DNA from: Datura wrightii
Taxonomy: Eukaryota; Streptophyta; Magnoliopsida; Solanales; Solanaceae
Direction of reading: 5' to 3'
DNA length: 64,000 bases
NCBI GenBank assembly: GCA_035772735.1
Contig: JASDFA010000001.1
Location: 57,489,001 to 57,553,000, forward strand
Part shown: positions 24,179-34,479 of the stretch, piece after piece
How the letters are laid out: each line of letters starts with the position of its first letter
Numbering within the stretch: the first letter of the stretch is position 1
Translations under genes and position numbers: made by a program
Notes under the pieces: model-generated
The model's input: only the letters and a program-made list of their open reading frames with translations
The model's database searches: none
What the model was told of the DNA's origin: nothing

Positions 24179-24497
24179 TGATAGCACTTTCGATCCTTAA
24201 AATTAAGGAAATAAGCGTGGACTTAGCTGTGTTAATATAGATATGGTGCACTTTTACTTTGTTTTCAGGGAAGATAGATGTTGGAGTTGAAATGTGCAAA
24301 TGAAGGACAAAATGCAGAAAAGGGCTAAATACGGACCTCATTAGGAGCCGTACAATCCTGACACCAGCCGTACTTAAAGTCGTGGAAAAATCCAGAACAT
24401 TTATTTGAGGCAAAGGCAAAGTATGACTTATGGTATGAGTTGTACTATCCTGGTACGAGCCGTACCACAACAGTCGTAGAAAAGTTCAGAAGATGCT
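24179..24497 (+). mobile_element. Element I 5' LTR, first part (Athila-like)
   Basis: The LTR begins TGATAGCAC, like the TGAT starts of the C and D LTRs, and contains dyads such as GGTACG-AGC-CGTACC (24452-24466). It stops at the J insertion and resumes at 31219 in the same style (GGTATGAGTCGTACC near 31464). The exact start could be about 10 bp earlier. Confidence 0.7.
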
Positions 24498-27237
24498 TGT
24501 AACATTCCAAAAGTTTCTAAGATCCGTTCCAGACTTAAGGAAAGAATTCAGATAGAAGGTGAAAATTTTTCCACAGAAAGAGTTGTGGGACGACTCGTTA
24601 GGTGACCCCATGAGTCATGGTCAGACCCGTGGGGAGCAATCAAGAGGTGTAGCCTAGATCAGCAGCCACGGACGACCCAACGATTCATCAAGTAAATAAT
24701 GACTCGTTAAGTCGACCGTTGGGTGAATGTTGGAGATTAATGGTAAGGGCCTAAGGCAGTGGAGACCACGAAAGGAGGGACGTGTCGTCCTGCACCTGAC
24801 AACTCGTCAAGTTACCTGTAGGGAGAGAAGAGCAGAATAAGGAGATTTAACTAGTTCACTCAACGACTTGGCCCCACGAGTCATTACCTACCCCACGACT
24901 CGTGGAGTGCCCTATGGGGACTGGCAGGTGGAATTTTTCAATGTTTTTCTACAGGTGTTTTCGTAAAATCCTATGCTTCTAACTCTTAAACTACGCCGTT
25001 TTGAGCATCTAGGGACGTTTTTGAGGGGATAACTAGCCTAAACCGTCATTCTACACCAAAATACTCTCAAACTCTTCTTCCTCCTCTTTCTGAAGACTCA
25101 AGGATTCATCAAGGGGTCCTCAAGGCTTCAAGGTGCAAGTTCAACTGGGGTTTCTTCTTGAATCAAGTATGTGGGTTTTTCAACAAGGATATCCTTCCAT
25201 TCTTGTGCCCCAAAATGTTTTACCAAAAACCAATTTTCAATTATTCTAGAAAAGCATGACCTAGGGTTTCGATTGATGGGTGATTTCTTCTATTTCTTCT
25301 ATGAACTCTAAAACCCATTAGGTTTACAAGTTAATCATACTTATGGAATTATTTTATTATCTTGAATTATGTGCTAGATGGTGAAAATGCTTGATTATAG
25401 AATATTCTTCGTGAGATGGCTTAAACCTTGATTGGGATTTTATTATTGTTCACTCGACTATATCAATAACTCGTAACCATGTCTAAAATATGTGAAGATC
25501 GTAAGAATTCCCTTAAAAACTAGAATACACAATTTGATAAATATGTTTAGAAGAGATTTGAACTTATGGGCTCGATAAATGGGAAGTATGTATATGTTTT
25601 CATTATGTTTTCGATGTAAATGATTTGGGTAAGAGGTGAACCTATGATAACGGTATAATTATCCCATTTTCTTTATGAATTGGAGTAAACTTCGAAATGG
25701 GTTCCATGAAATAAATATATGTCCCTACCATGATCTCATTGTACATGTTTAAGGCATGAGTTGATTGTATGGGGCTTTCTCCCATAAATTAGAATATATC
25801 ACTCAATGTATCTATGTTAAAGTGTGAATTGTACATATGGATCCTGCATGACTCTATGTTATACGTCTTACATTATGAACTCGAAACTTGAATGTTGTGG
25901 AGGTGTGAAGTATGATATGAATCTATAGATATTCAAAAATGTAAGATGTGTGAATTAGAGGATGAGTTGGTACCATGAAGATATGAATTATGATGATAAA
26001 GAAAGAGAATGATCCTTCAGACTTTTGGGGCTTGTTGTTAGTAGAAAGTAACCCTAACCCTTTATAAACGAATGTTGTATGATGAAGTCAGCAAATGCTC
26101 ATGTTTCTAATTAGCTATAGTACCATAGACCAGATGTATAATGTCAGATCAGTATTCCTCATGGTCTAGTCAGCCAGGGACTCTCCATAGCCAAGAAAGT
26201 TTCCCTTGGTCATCTCGGGACTCTCCATAGCAGAAAATGACTCCTTTAGTTCAGTCAAGACTCTCCATAACTGAGAATGTTTCCCTTAGTCAGTTAGGGA
26301 CTCTCCATAAATGAGAATGTTTCGCTTAGTCAGTCAAGGAATCTCCATAGTCGAGAATGTTTCCCTTAGATTAGTCGGGATTCTCCATAGTTGAGAACGT
26401 TTCCTTAGTTCAGTTGGGACAGTCCATAGCAGATAATGACTCCCTTAGTTTATGTTATCAGTATCGCTCAGTTCTGTACAGTTCAAACTTTAGTTTAAAA
26501 TAGATATAATGCAATGCAACACAGACTCAGTTATTAGCAGATATTCAGTATAGTGCAGGACATTATCTTCGGCTTCGGCTCTCATTATATGTTCAGTACC
26601 TGACCCCTATGTATGGGCTTGATGATGCTTTAGAATATGAGGTGCAAAATGAAAGTTTCATGTGGATATGTGTATGTGAATCAAAAGAGGCTTGTTGCAT
26701 TCTAAATCAGTTACATGTCGAATTCGGTTTATTTCCTTCTTGTATACTTATATGTTTAGTTTGTTTACGTTTCTCCGCATGCTCAGTACATTCCAAGTAC
26801 TGACCACATATTTTATGTGCTATATCATTTCATGATATAGATTCAGGTATCCAGACTCAGCCCCGCGGGTAGACACACTCTTTCTTCCATCTCAGCGGAT
26901 TGTGGTGAGTCCTCATCTCTTGAGAATGAGGTCTATGTTCTTACTTAGTTGTATTTAATTTTTAAGACTTTAGGAGTTAGCTGGGGACTTGTACCAGCAA
27001 CTCTTTAGTTTAGTAGAGGCTTTTAGACATGTGTAATCTGATTCAGTCTATGTATTATCTTTTGCTAGATTATGTCAAGTTTTAAATTTGGATCTTAAAG
27101 TTAGCTTCCGCTCAGTTATGTTTTGTTAGTTGTTTATATCATTAGTGTTATGCTATGAGTATGCCATGGGTCGACTTGGAGCCTTTCAGGGTTCCTTGTC
27201 CCGTGTTATGGCTAGGGTGTAAACTCGGGTAATGACA
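24498..27237 (+). mobile_element. Element J 5' LTR
   Basis: The LTR starts TGTAACATTCC and ends GGGTAATGACA. U3 carries GACTCGT-type motifs at 24590-24910 and a minisatellite at 26165-26450. No coding sequence is seen. Confidence 0.88.
26165..26450 (+). repeat. Minisatellite in the J 5' LTR
   Basis: About seven diverged units of roughly 40 bp, with core GGGACTCTCCATAGCNGAGAA followed by TGTTTCCCTTAGTCAGT, are arranged head to tail. The 3' LTR has the matching array at 30125-30430. Confidence 0.85.
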
Positions 27238-28468
27238 AACTTGATATCAGAGCAAAGATTTAGAGTGTCCAAGGGTGTCTGAAAGCCGCATTAAGTAGAG
27301 TCTTCTTCATGAGTGTGAAGTGCGCCACACTTATGACGAAGAGGCTACGAGACGTTTTAGGAATGTTTCTTTTTCTTACTGATTCTTATCGTGCGTGGAG
27401 CATGAAACTCTAAACAATTCCTCCTCTAACTCATGCTTTACGCGCTTGTAGATAATGCCTCCCAAAATTCACAATCTCGATAATGCAGCACACCATGATA
27501 AGGGAAAATCTCCAGTAGTGGCCAAAGGTATGTTGTGAATTTTGCGTTATTCTTTGCATGTCGCTAGCCCCAGAACCCCAATATTTGAATAACGAGCTTT
27601 TTGATGGTTGTTGGAGGGAGATTGTCATTGTGTGATGTGAATAGCTATGTGTAAGACTTGCAGTGAAGGTTAGGGGTGAAAAGAAAGCTAGGAGCTAGTG
27701 AATTAGCCTCGATCTTAAGAAAGATTCAGGAGCCTTAGAATGACGGCTTTAAGCCAAGGGGGAGATGGTAAGTATGTACGACAAGTCAAATCTTGAGTAT
27801 GCTAATAGAGGAGTTCCACCCCTAAAAGTTGCGATACAATCCATTCAGGTTCAGATAACTTCTCTAGAAGCTAAGTTATGCCCATCCCTATGTGCAAACT
27901 CGCAGAATTTCTAGATATCTGCTTCAGACAACGACGCCAGTCTTACTCTAAGAATCCTTAAGGCTCAACCTCATGTTATGAATTAGCTATGTGTGTTAAC
28001 TCATGTTTTCCAATATGATCAGCTCGAACTCAGTCCTTAAAAGTTGCTTGGCAGCTCAGGAGAATCAGGTTATCTCATGTATGTGCTCAATTATAGATGT
28101 TATGAATGATTTGTATTCATGAGTCCTATATTTTTAGTTAGACCAGATATCATGAATTCTAACCCCATAACAGAAAGTAAGTTGAGAACGAAGGCTCAGT
28201 CTGTATCAATTCAGTGTCAGTTAAAGGGAACAAATCCTTCTAAGTGTTCTATTTAGTTCCATGCTAGTGTCATGTCCTTCAGTCTCTCTTGTGCCCTAGC
28301 ATGCATGTTCGATTTAGATATTCAGTTTAGATGTGTAAGGTCAGTCCGAAGTTAGATACTGTATTGGTTTTAGCTGTGATTGATTAATTTTGGGATTTCA
28401 GTTCCGTCCGTATCCTTTCAGTATGTTTAGCCAACATTCGAGGATGAATGTTCCCAAGGGGGAGATAT
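27238..28468 (+). other. Element J internal region, non-autonomous
   Basis: The primer site TGATATCAGAGC (27242-27253, one mismatch to the Met-tRNA type) is followed by a leader like that of gag in A and B. An ATG near 27456 opens a frame (MPPKIHNLDN) that soon stops. The rest shows no gag core, RT or integrase. An AAGGGGGAGAT tract also occurs near 27757, so a deletion between polypurine-like tracts could have removed pol. It would depend on proteins of another element. Confidence 0.7.
28434..28468 (+). promoter_or_regulatory. Element J polypurine tract and upstream hairpin
   Basis: ACATTC-GAGGAT-GAATGT (28434-28451) is a perfect 6-bp stem, followed by CCCAAGGGGGAGATAT directly before the LTR start TGTAACACCCC. 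Confidence 0.88.
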
Positions 28469-31218
28469 TGTAACACCCCAAAAGATTCTAAGATCAGATT
28501 TCAGACTTAAGTAAAAATTCAGACAGAAGTTGGAAATTTTCCACAGAATGAGTCGTGGGATGAATTATTAGGTGAAACCACGAGTCGTGGTCAGACTCAT
28601 GGGGAGTAGTCAAGAGGTGTAGCCTGGATCAGTGGCCACGGATGACCCAATGAGTCGTTACGTAAAAATGACTCGTTAAGTCGGCCGTTGGGTGAATGTT
28701 GGAGATTAATGGTGAGGGCCCGAGGCAGTGGAGACCATAGAAGAGGGATGATTCATCGTGCACCTGAAGACTCGTCAAGTTACCCATAGGGAGAGAAGAG
28801 AAGAAAAAGAAGATTTAGCCGGTGCACTCTACGACTTGGCCCCTCGAGTTGTTGCCTACCCCACGACTCATGGAGTGTCTAGTGGGAACTGGCAGGTGGA
28901 ATTTTCCTGCGTTTTTCTAGGGGTGTTTTTGTAAAATCCTAAACTACGCTGTTTTGAGCATCTTATGGGATGTTTTTGAGGGGATAACTAGCCTAAACCC
29001 TCATTCTACACCAAAATACTCTCAAACTCTTCTTCCTCCTCTCTCTCAAGACTCAAGAATTCATCAAGGGTTCCTCAAGGCTTCAAGGTGCAAGTTCAAC
29101 TGGGGGTTTCTTCTTGAATTAGGTATATGGGGTTTTCAACAAGGATATCCTTCCATCCTTGTGCCCCAAAATGTTTTACCAAAAACCCATTTTCAATTAT
29201 TCTAGAAAAGCATGACCTAGGGTTTCGATTGATGGGTGATTTCTTCTATGTCTTCTATGAATTCTAAAACCCATTAGGATTACAAGTTAATCATGCTTAT
29301 GGAATTATTTTATTATCTTGAATTATGTGCTAGATGGTGAAAATGCATGATTATAGAATCTTCTTCATGAGATGGCTTAAACCTTGATTGGGATTTTATT
29401 ATTGTTCACTCGACTATATCAATAACTTGTAACCATGTCTAAAATATGTGAAGATCGTAAGAATTCCCTTAAAAGCTAGAATATACAATTTGATAAATAT
29501 GTAGAGATGAGATTTGAACTTATGGGCTCGATAAATGGGAAGCATGTATATGTATTCATTATGTTTTCAATTTCAATGTTTTGGATAAGAGGTGAACCTA
29601 TGATAACGATATAATTAGCCCATTTTCTTTATGAATTGGAGTAAATTTCAAGATGGGTTCCATGAAATAAATATATGTTCCTACAATGATCTCGTTGTAC
29701 ATGTTTAAGGCATGAGTTGATTATATGGGGTTTTCTTCCATAAATTAGAATATATGAATTAATGTATCTATGTTAAAGTGTGAATTAGGCCTATGGATCC
29801 TGCATGACTCTATGTTATATGTCTTACGTTATGAAATCGGAACTTGAATGTTGTGGAGGTGTAAAGTACGATACGAATCTATAGATATTCAAAGATGTAA
29901 GATGTGTGAATTAGAGGATGAGTTGGTACCATGATGATATGAATTATGATGATAAAGAAAGAGAACGATCCCTCAGACTTTTGGGGCTTGTTGTTAGTAG
30001 AAAGTAGTCCTAATCCTTTCTAAACAAATGTTGTATGATGAAGTCAGTATATGCTCATGTTTCTGATTAGCTGTAGTAGCACAGACCATATGTATAATGT
30101 CAGATCAGTACTCCTCATATTCTAGTTAGCCAGGGACTATCCATAGCTGAGAAAGTTTCCCTTGGTCAGCTCGAGACTTTCCATAGCAGATAATGAATCC
30201 CTTAGTTCAGTTGGGACTCTCTATAGCTGAGTTCAGTCAGGACTCTATAACTGAGAATGTTTCCCTTAGTCAGTTAAGGACTCTTCATAGCCGAGAATAT
30301 TTCCCTTAGTCAGTTAGGGACTCTCCATAGCCGAGAAAGTTTCCCTTAGATCAGTTGGGATTCTCCATAACTAAGAACATTTCCCTAGTTAAGTTGGGAC
30401 TCTCCATAGCTGAGAATGACTCCCTTAGTTTATGTTATCAGTATGGCTCAGTACCGTACAGTTCAGACTTTAGTTTAAAATAGATACCATAATGCAACAC
30501 AGACTCAGTTATCAGCAGTTATTCAGTACAGTGTATGACATTAGCTTCAACTTCAGCTCTCATTATATGTTCAGTACCTGACCTTATGTATGGGCGCTTG
30601 TTGATGCTTCAGAATATGAGTTCCAAAATGAAAGTTTCATGTTGATATGTGTAAGTGACTTAAAAGAGGCTTGTTGAATTCTAAATCAGTTACATGTCTA
30701 TGTATTCTGTTTATTTCCTTCTTGTACACTTGTATGTTTAGTTTGTTTCCCCGCATGCTCAGTACATTCCATGTACTGACCGCATAATTTATGTGCTATA
30801 TCGTTTCATGATATAGATTCAGGTATCCAGACTCAGCCCCGTGGGTAGACACGCTCTTTCTTCCATCTCAGTGGATTGTGGTGAGTCCTCATCTCTCGAG
30901 GATGAGGTCTATGTTCTTATTCAATTGTATTTCAGTTTTCACACTTTTAGGAGTTAGCTGGAGACTTGTCCCAGCAGCTCGTCAGTTTAGTAGAGGCTTT
31001 TAGATGTGTGTAATCAGATTTAGTCTATGTATTATGTTTTTCTAGATTATGTCCTTAAGTTTTAAATTTGGATCTTAAAGTTAGCTTCCACTCAGTTATG
31101 TTTTGTTAGCTATTTATATCATTAGGTGTTATGCTATGAGTATGCCATGTGTCGACTTGGATCCTTTCTGGGTTCCTTGTCCCATGTTATGGTTAGGGTG
31201 TAAACTCGGGTCGTGACA
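28469..31218 (+). mobile_element. Element J 3' LTR
   Basis: This near-copy of 24498-27237 starts TGTAACACCCC and ends CGGGTCGTGACA. The palindrome ACCACGAGTCGTGGT is at 28577-28591. No gene is present. Confidence 0.88.
30125..30430 (+). repeat. Minisatellite in the J 3' LTR
   Basis: About seven to eight diverged units of roughly 40 bp share the core GGGACTCTCCATAGC. Unit number and sequence differ slightly from the 5' LTR array. Confidence 0.85.
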
Positions 31219-32554
31219 ATGCATCACAGGACAAGTCTCCAGGTACGGGTAGTAACCACGGATCGTGATATCTACCTAAGACCTGTACCAAGGAGCCATG
31301 GTAAACTTAGAAGAATTGAACAATGGCATATCTCAATGTACGAATGGAAGTCACAAGTTATAGGATGCAGTTATGAGTCGTACCAAGCCACCCGTGAAAA
31401 TATTTAGAGGATGCCAGAACTCTTAGGATTAAACCACGATAAGACAGTGTGACTCGTAGGTTCATGGTATGAGTCGTACCAGCTTCCAACACTTAGCCAA
31501 AATCAGAAGTTCCCAAGCATTGTACAAGTAAAGGTATGACCCATACAATCCAATTATCGGTCGTAAGTAAAATCGGCGATAGTTCAACAGTTTTCCCTAT
31601 TTACTTAGGAAAGGGTTATAAATATTTGTATAAATACATTTTTGGTTATTTTGGATAGGAGAGATTCAGATTTGGAGAAAAATAATTGTTGTTGATTTTC
31701 TATTCAAGTTTTGGGGATTATTGAGAACAATCTTGGGAGACTTTCTTGAATTGATTTTCTCAATGTTCTTGAAGTGTTCTTCATTAATTCTTGCAATAAC
31801 CAATTGGATTCTCTTCCAATCATCTTTTTAAGTTCTAAATTATGTGTTTGTGTATGAATGCTCATAATTCTCTTACAACTATAAGAGGCTAAAACCTCCA
31901 CAACTAGGTTGTGGGAACCATGGTGAATTAACGAACTAGGGTTGCACAAAGTGATTCTAAACCAATGTTAAATGCTTTTATTATATTTTCTTCATCTTTA
32001 ACATTTCTTAACAAAGCGCAACATTAGGACTTTCCTGAATTCTTTACTTGATTGAATCTAGAGAAATAGAGATTAGGAAAAGAGAATTACAACAAAGCCT
32101 AATCTTATGGGTCATTGTATATCTTGAGCTGCGATTGCAAGATAGTTGATTTGGAACAAATTGATAATGTTTGAAGTGAAATCACTCATGATACCTAATT
32201 CGGTGATTGAGTATAATGATCCAATAGGGACGAACTAGTCATTTAGATGAACCCTAGTTATCAGTTCAAGAGGTAAGCATTGGGATAGATCACAAGTGTA
32301 AAACCTGAAGTAGTTATGAATCCATAGGGAACACTTATCCTAAGTTATTTGTATAAAGTTGATAAAAAACAATCAATTCTCAACATTGTTATATATTTTC
32401 CTTTACAAAACCCTCTCTAGGAGATAACAAACTTAGAAGCTACTAGCGTTATTCTATATCTTGACCATATTCCCTGTGGGATCGACCCAAACCTTTGTTG
32501 GGTTATATATTGAAAACATCTGCCTCATAGTTTCACAGGAGTGTGATTTGAGCA
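31219..32554 (+). mobile_element. Element I 5' LTR, second part
   Basis: The LTR resumes after element J and ends GAGCA at 32554, like the GAGCA end of the D LTRs. Two TATA boxes on the plus strand (31616-31623 and 31628-31635) give the promoter orientation. Short dyads of the GGTACGAGCCGTACC type are at about 31240-31480. Confidence 0.75.
31616..31635 (+). promoter_or_regulatory. Paired TATA boxes in the element I LTR
   Basis: TATAAATA occurs twice, 12 bp apart, in an AT-rich stretch after the dyad region. This is consistent with the U3-R border of the LTR. Confidence 0.6.
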
Positions 32555-32564
32555 TTACCAAAAA

Positions 32565-32581
32565 TGGTGCCATTGCCAGGG
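32565..32581 (+). other. Element I primer binding site (Asp tRNA type, decayed)
   Basis: TGGTGCCATTGCCAGGG differs from the Asp-tRNA complement TGGCGCCGTTGCCGGGG seen intact in element D by three C/T or G/A changes. It lies 10 bp after the LTR end. Confidence 0.8.
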
Positions 32582-32756
32582 AATATAGCTTAGGATTAGA
32601 GTAATTGCTGTGTTTAACTTTTAGTCGTTATTTCCTTGTTTACATTTTTCTTTCGGTTTGTGATTCATTCAGGATACAGCAGGGAAGCGTCATCTCAAGA
32701 ACCACCTGGATGAACACCCAGATAGAAGATAAGAGGCTGCTAGTGTCCCTGGGAAG

Positions 32757-33033
32757 ATGATGAGTATTGCTATACTAGCAACCATCTTACTGAATTATAA
32801 GGGAGACAAAGTACCGAGGTACATGGGATTGGTAAATTCCCTAGAGGAAATAGGGTCGTATAACTTTAGGCCAAAGAAGTTAGACCTTGACTTAAAGAAC
32901 CATGCAACTCCTCCAGCAAAACCATCAGTTGAGGTGCCACCACTCCTGGAACTTAGGGCACTACCTCAACATATAAAATATTCATTCTTTGGAGAGAACA
33001 ACACCTTCCCAGTAATTATTGTACCAGACCTGG
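32757..33033 (+). pseudogene. Element I pol N-terminal fragment (Athila-like)
   Basis: The plus-strand frame includes LELRALPQHIKYSFFGENNT followed by FPVIIVPDL, the conserved lead-in to RT in Athila/Tat-type pol. It is cut at 33034 by the LTR of element E. Between the primer site and this fragment there are only about 190 bp with no recognisable gag or protease, so the front of the polyprotein has been deleted. The apparent initial Met is not a real start. The remainder of I lies beyond the window. Confidence 0.8.
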
Positions 33034-33838
33034 TGTCACGACCCAAAAATAAGCCCCAACTGAGACATGAGACAAAGAACCCCAGATGCTCCAAGTCGAT
33101 CCATGACATGAACATGATATCTAAAACTTAACATAAATAAGAAGAAGTCTAACATACATAATAGTGGAAGTCTGCATACATACCAAGATAATACCGAATA
33201 AAACAAATGACAAACTGATTTCTATATAATATTTGAATAGCCTCCAACATAATTGATGAGCTGATGGGACAACATCCCCAACTAGCTCGACAATAGTTTG
33301 TAATAGAAAGAACATAACTACAGATAATTGAATGTCCTCCAAGGATGAGGACTCACCAACATTGGCTGAAGGATGCGAACTCTGAGAATCGGCTAATGGC
33401 GGGGCTGAACCTGAATGTTAGAGCCTGTATCATGAAACAATACAACATAGAGTATGTGGTCAGTACTTTGAATGTAATGAGTATGCAAGGTAAGTAAAAT
33501 GGACAGTTAAAATACATAAGGGTTCATAAGAATTGGACAACATGATCATAAAGTAAATATCATAATGTACATACACATAAGGGCTCAAGGTTTTCAAACC
33601 ATTCGTAAACCAGTCATAATCATAACCATAAGATAAAACTTTATAAAACATAACTTGAACCAAAACAACATAACATAACCATGCATAAATCATGAGGAAA
33701 AATTAGAGGACTCGTCTTAACCGATACCATCATGGTAGTGCCTTACATAATGCCCCACTGTTTCACCCAAATGGTCAGGACCGTCCCTAACTTGCCAGAT
33801 AGGGGGACGTGCATGCGTGGTGATATCACAGGGATCCG

Positions 33839-33917
<79 letters not shown>

Positions 33918-34479
33918 CTACTGTGGCATGTAGTTCTAAGACTACGGGGTTTATCGAAACCTGTCTACTTGGTGCTAGATACTGCTCCCAAAACATGCAC
34001 GTGAGGGCTCATATAGTAATCGTAAAATCATTCATGAAATTTATGGCCAAATAAATAATAACATGATGGATCCCACTTGAAATACATGGTTAGCCATGAA
34101 GAAGGACCCATGATTTGGCCAACAGTCATAAATCCCTAACTCATGAAATCCATGCATACTTGTAAAACATGTATATACTTGATATTCATAAATACATGAT
34201 GAGTACTTAAGAGAATCATATCGTAAATCATAAATCATAATTTAGGGCTTAAGAAGATGAAGATCATAATGGAATCATAACTTGGCTTTTCATGAAGCAT
34301 ACATAGTTTGGCACAATACCTATGGTGGCATGTAGTTCTAAGACCACGGGGTTTATCGAAACCTGTCTACTCGGTGCTAGATACTGCTCCCAAAAACATG
34401 CACGTGAGGGCTCATATAGTAATCGTAAAATCATTCATGAAATTTATGGCCAAATAAATAATAACATGATGGATCCCAC
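33034..34479 (-). mobile_element. Element E 3' LTR, first part (Tekay-like)
   Basis: The segment starts TGTCACGACCC on the plus strand, directly after pol codons of element I. The left target flank is CCTGG at 33029-33033. It is interrupted by the solo LTR at 34480 and contains a microsatellite and a 402-bp tandem duplication. Confidence 0.88.
33842..33916. repeat. Compound microsatellite (AT)n(CA)7
   Basis: About 30 AT units at 33842-33902 run into seven CA units (33903-33916), inside the E LTR and immediately at the left edge of the 402-bp duplication. Confidence 0.98.

Larger units (their letters stand above)
24498..31218 (+). mobile_element. Element J: pol-less Tekay-like element with two LTRs
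   Basis: Two LTRs of about 2.74 kb flank a 1.23-kb internal region that has a primer site, the first codons of a gag-like ORF and a polypurine tract, but no pol. The target duplication is ATGCT at 24493-24497 and ATGCA at 31219-31223 (one mismatch). It interrupts the 5' LTR of element I. Confidence 0.88.

Noticed and set aside
26165..26450. Regularly spaced repeats that could suggest a CRISPR-like array
   Set aside because: The units are diverged, there are no unique spacers of fixed length, and the array is duplicated in both LTRs of a plant retrotransposon. It is a minisatellite.
27431..27628. 65-residue minus-strand frame in the J interior
   Set aside because: It is antisense to the gag leader region and has no domain resemblance.
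33717..33917. Minus-strand frame with a long Tyr-Ile run
   Set aside because: It is a translation of the (AT)n microsatellite.
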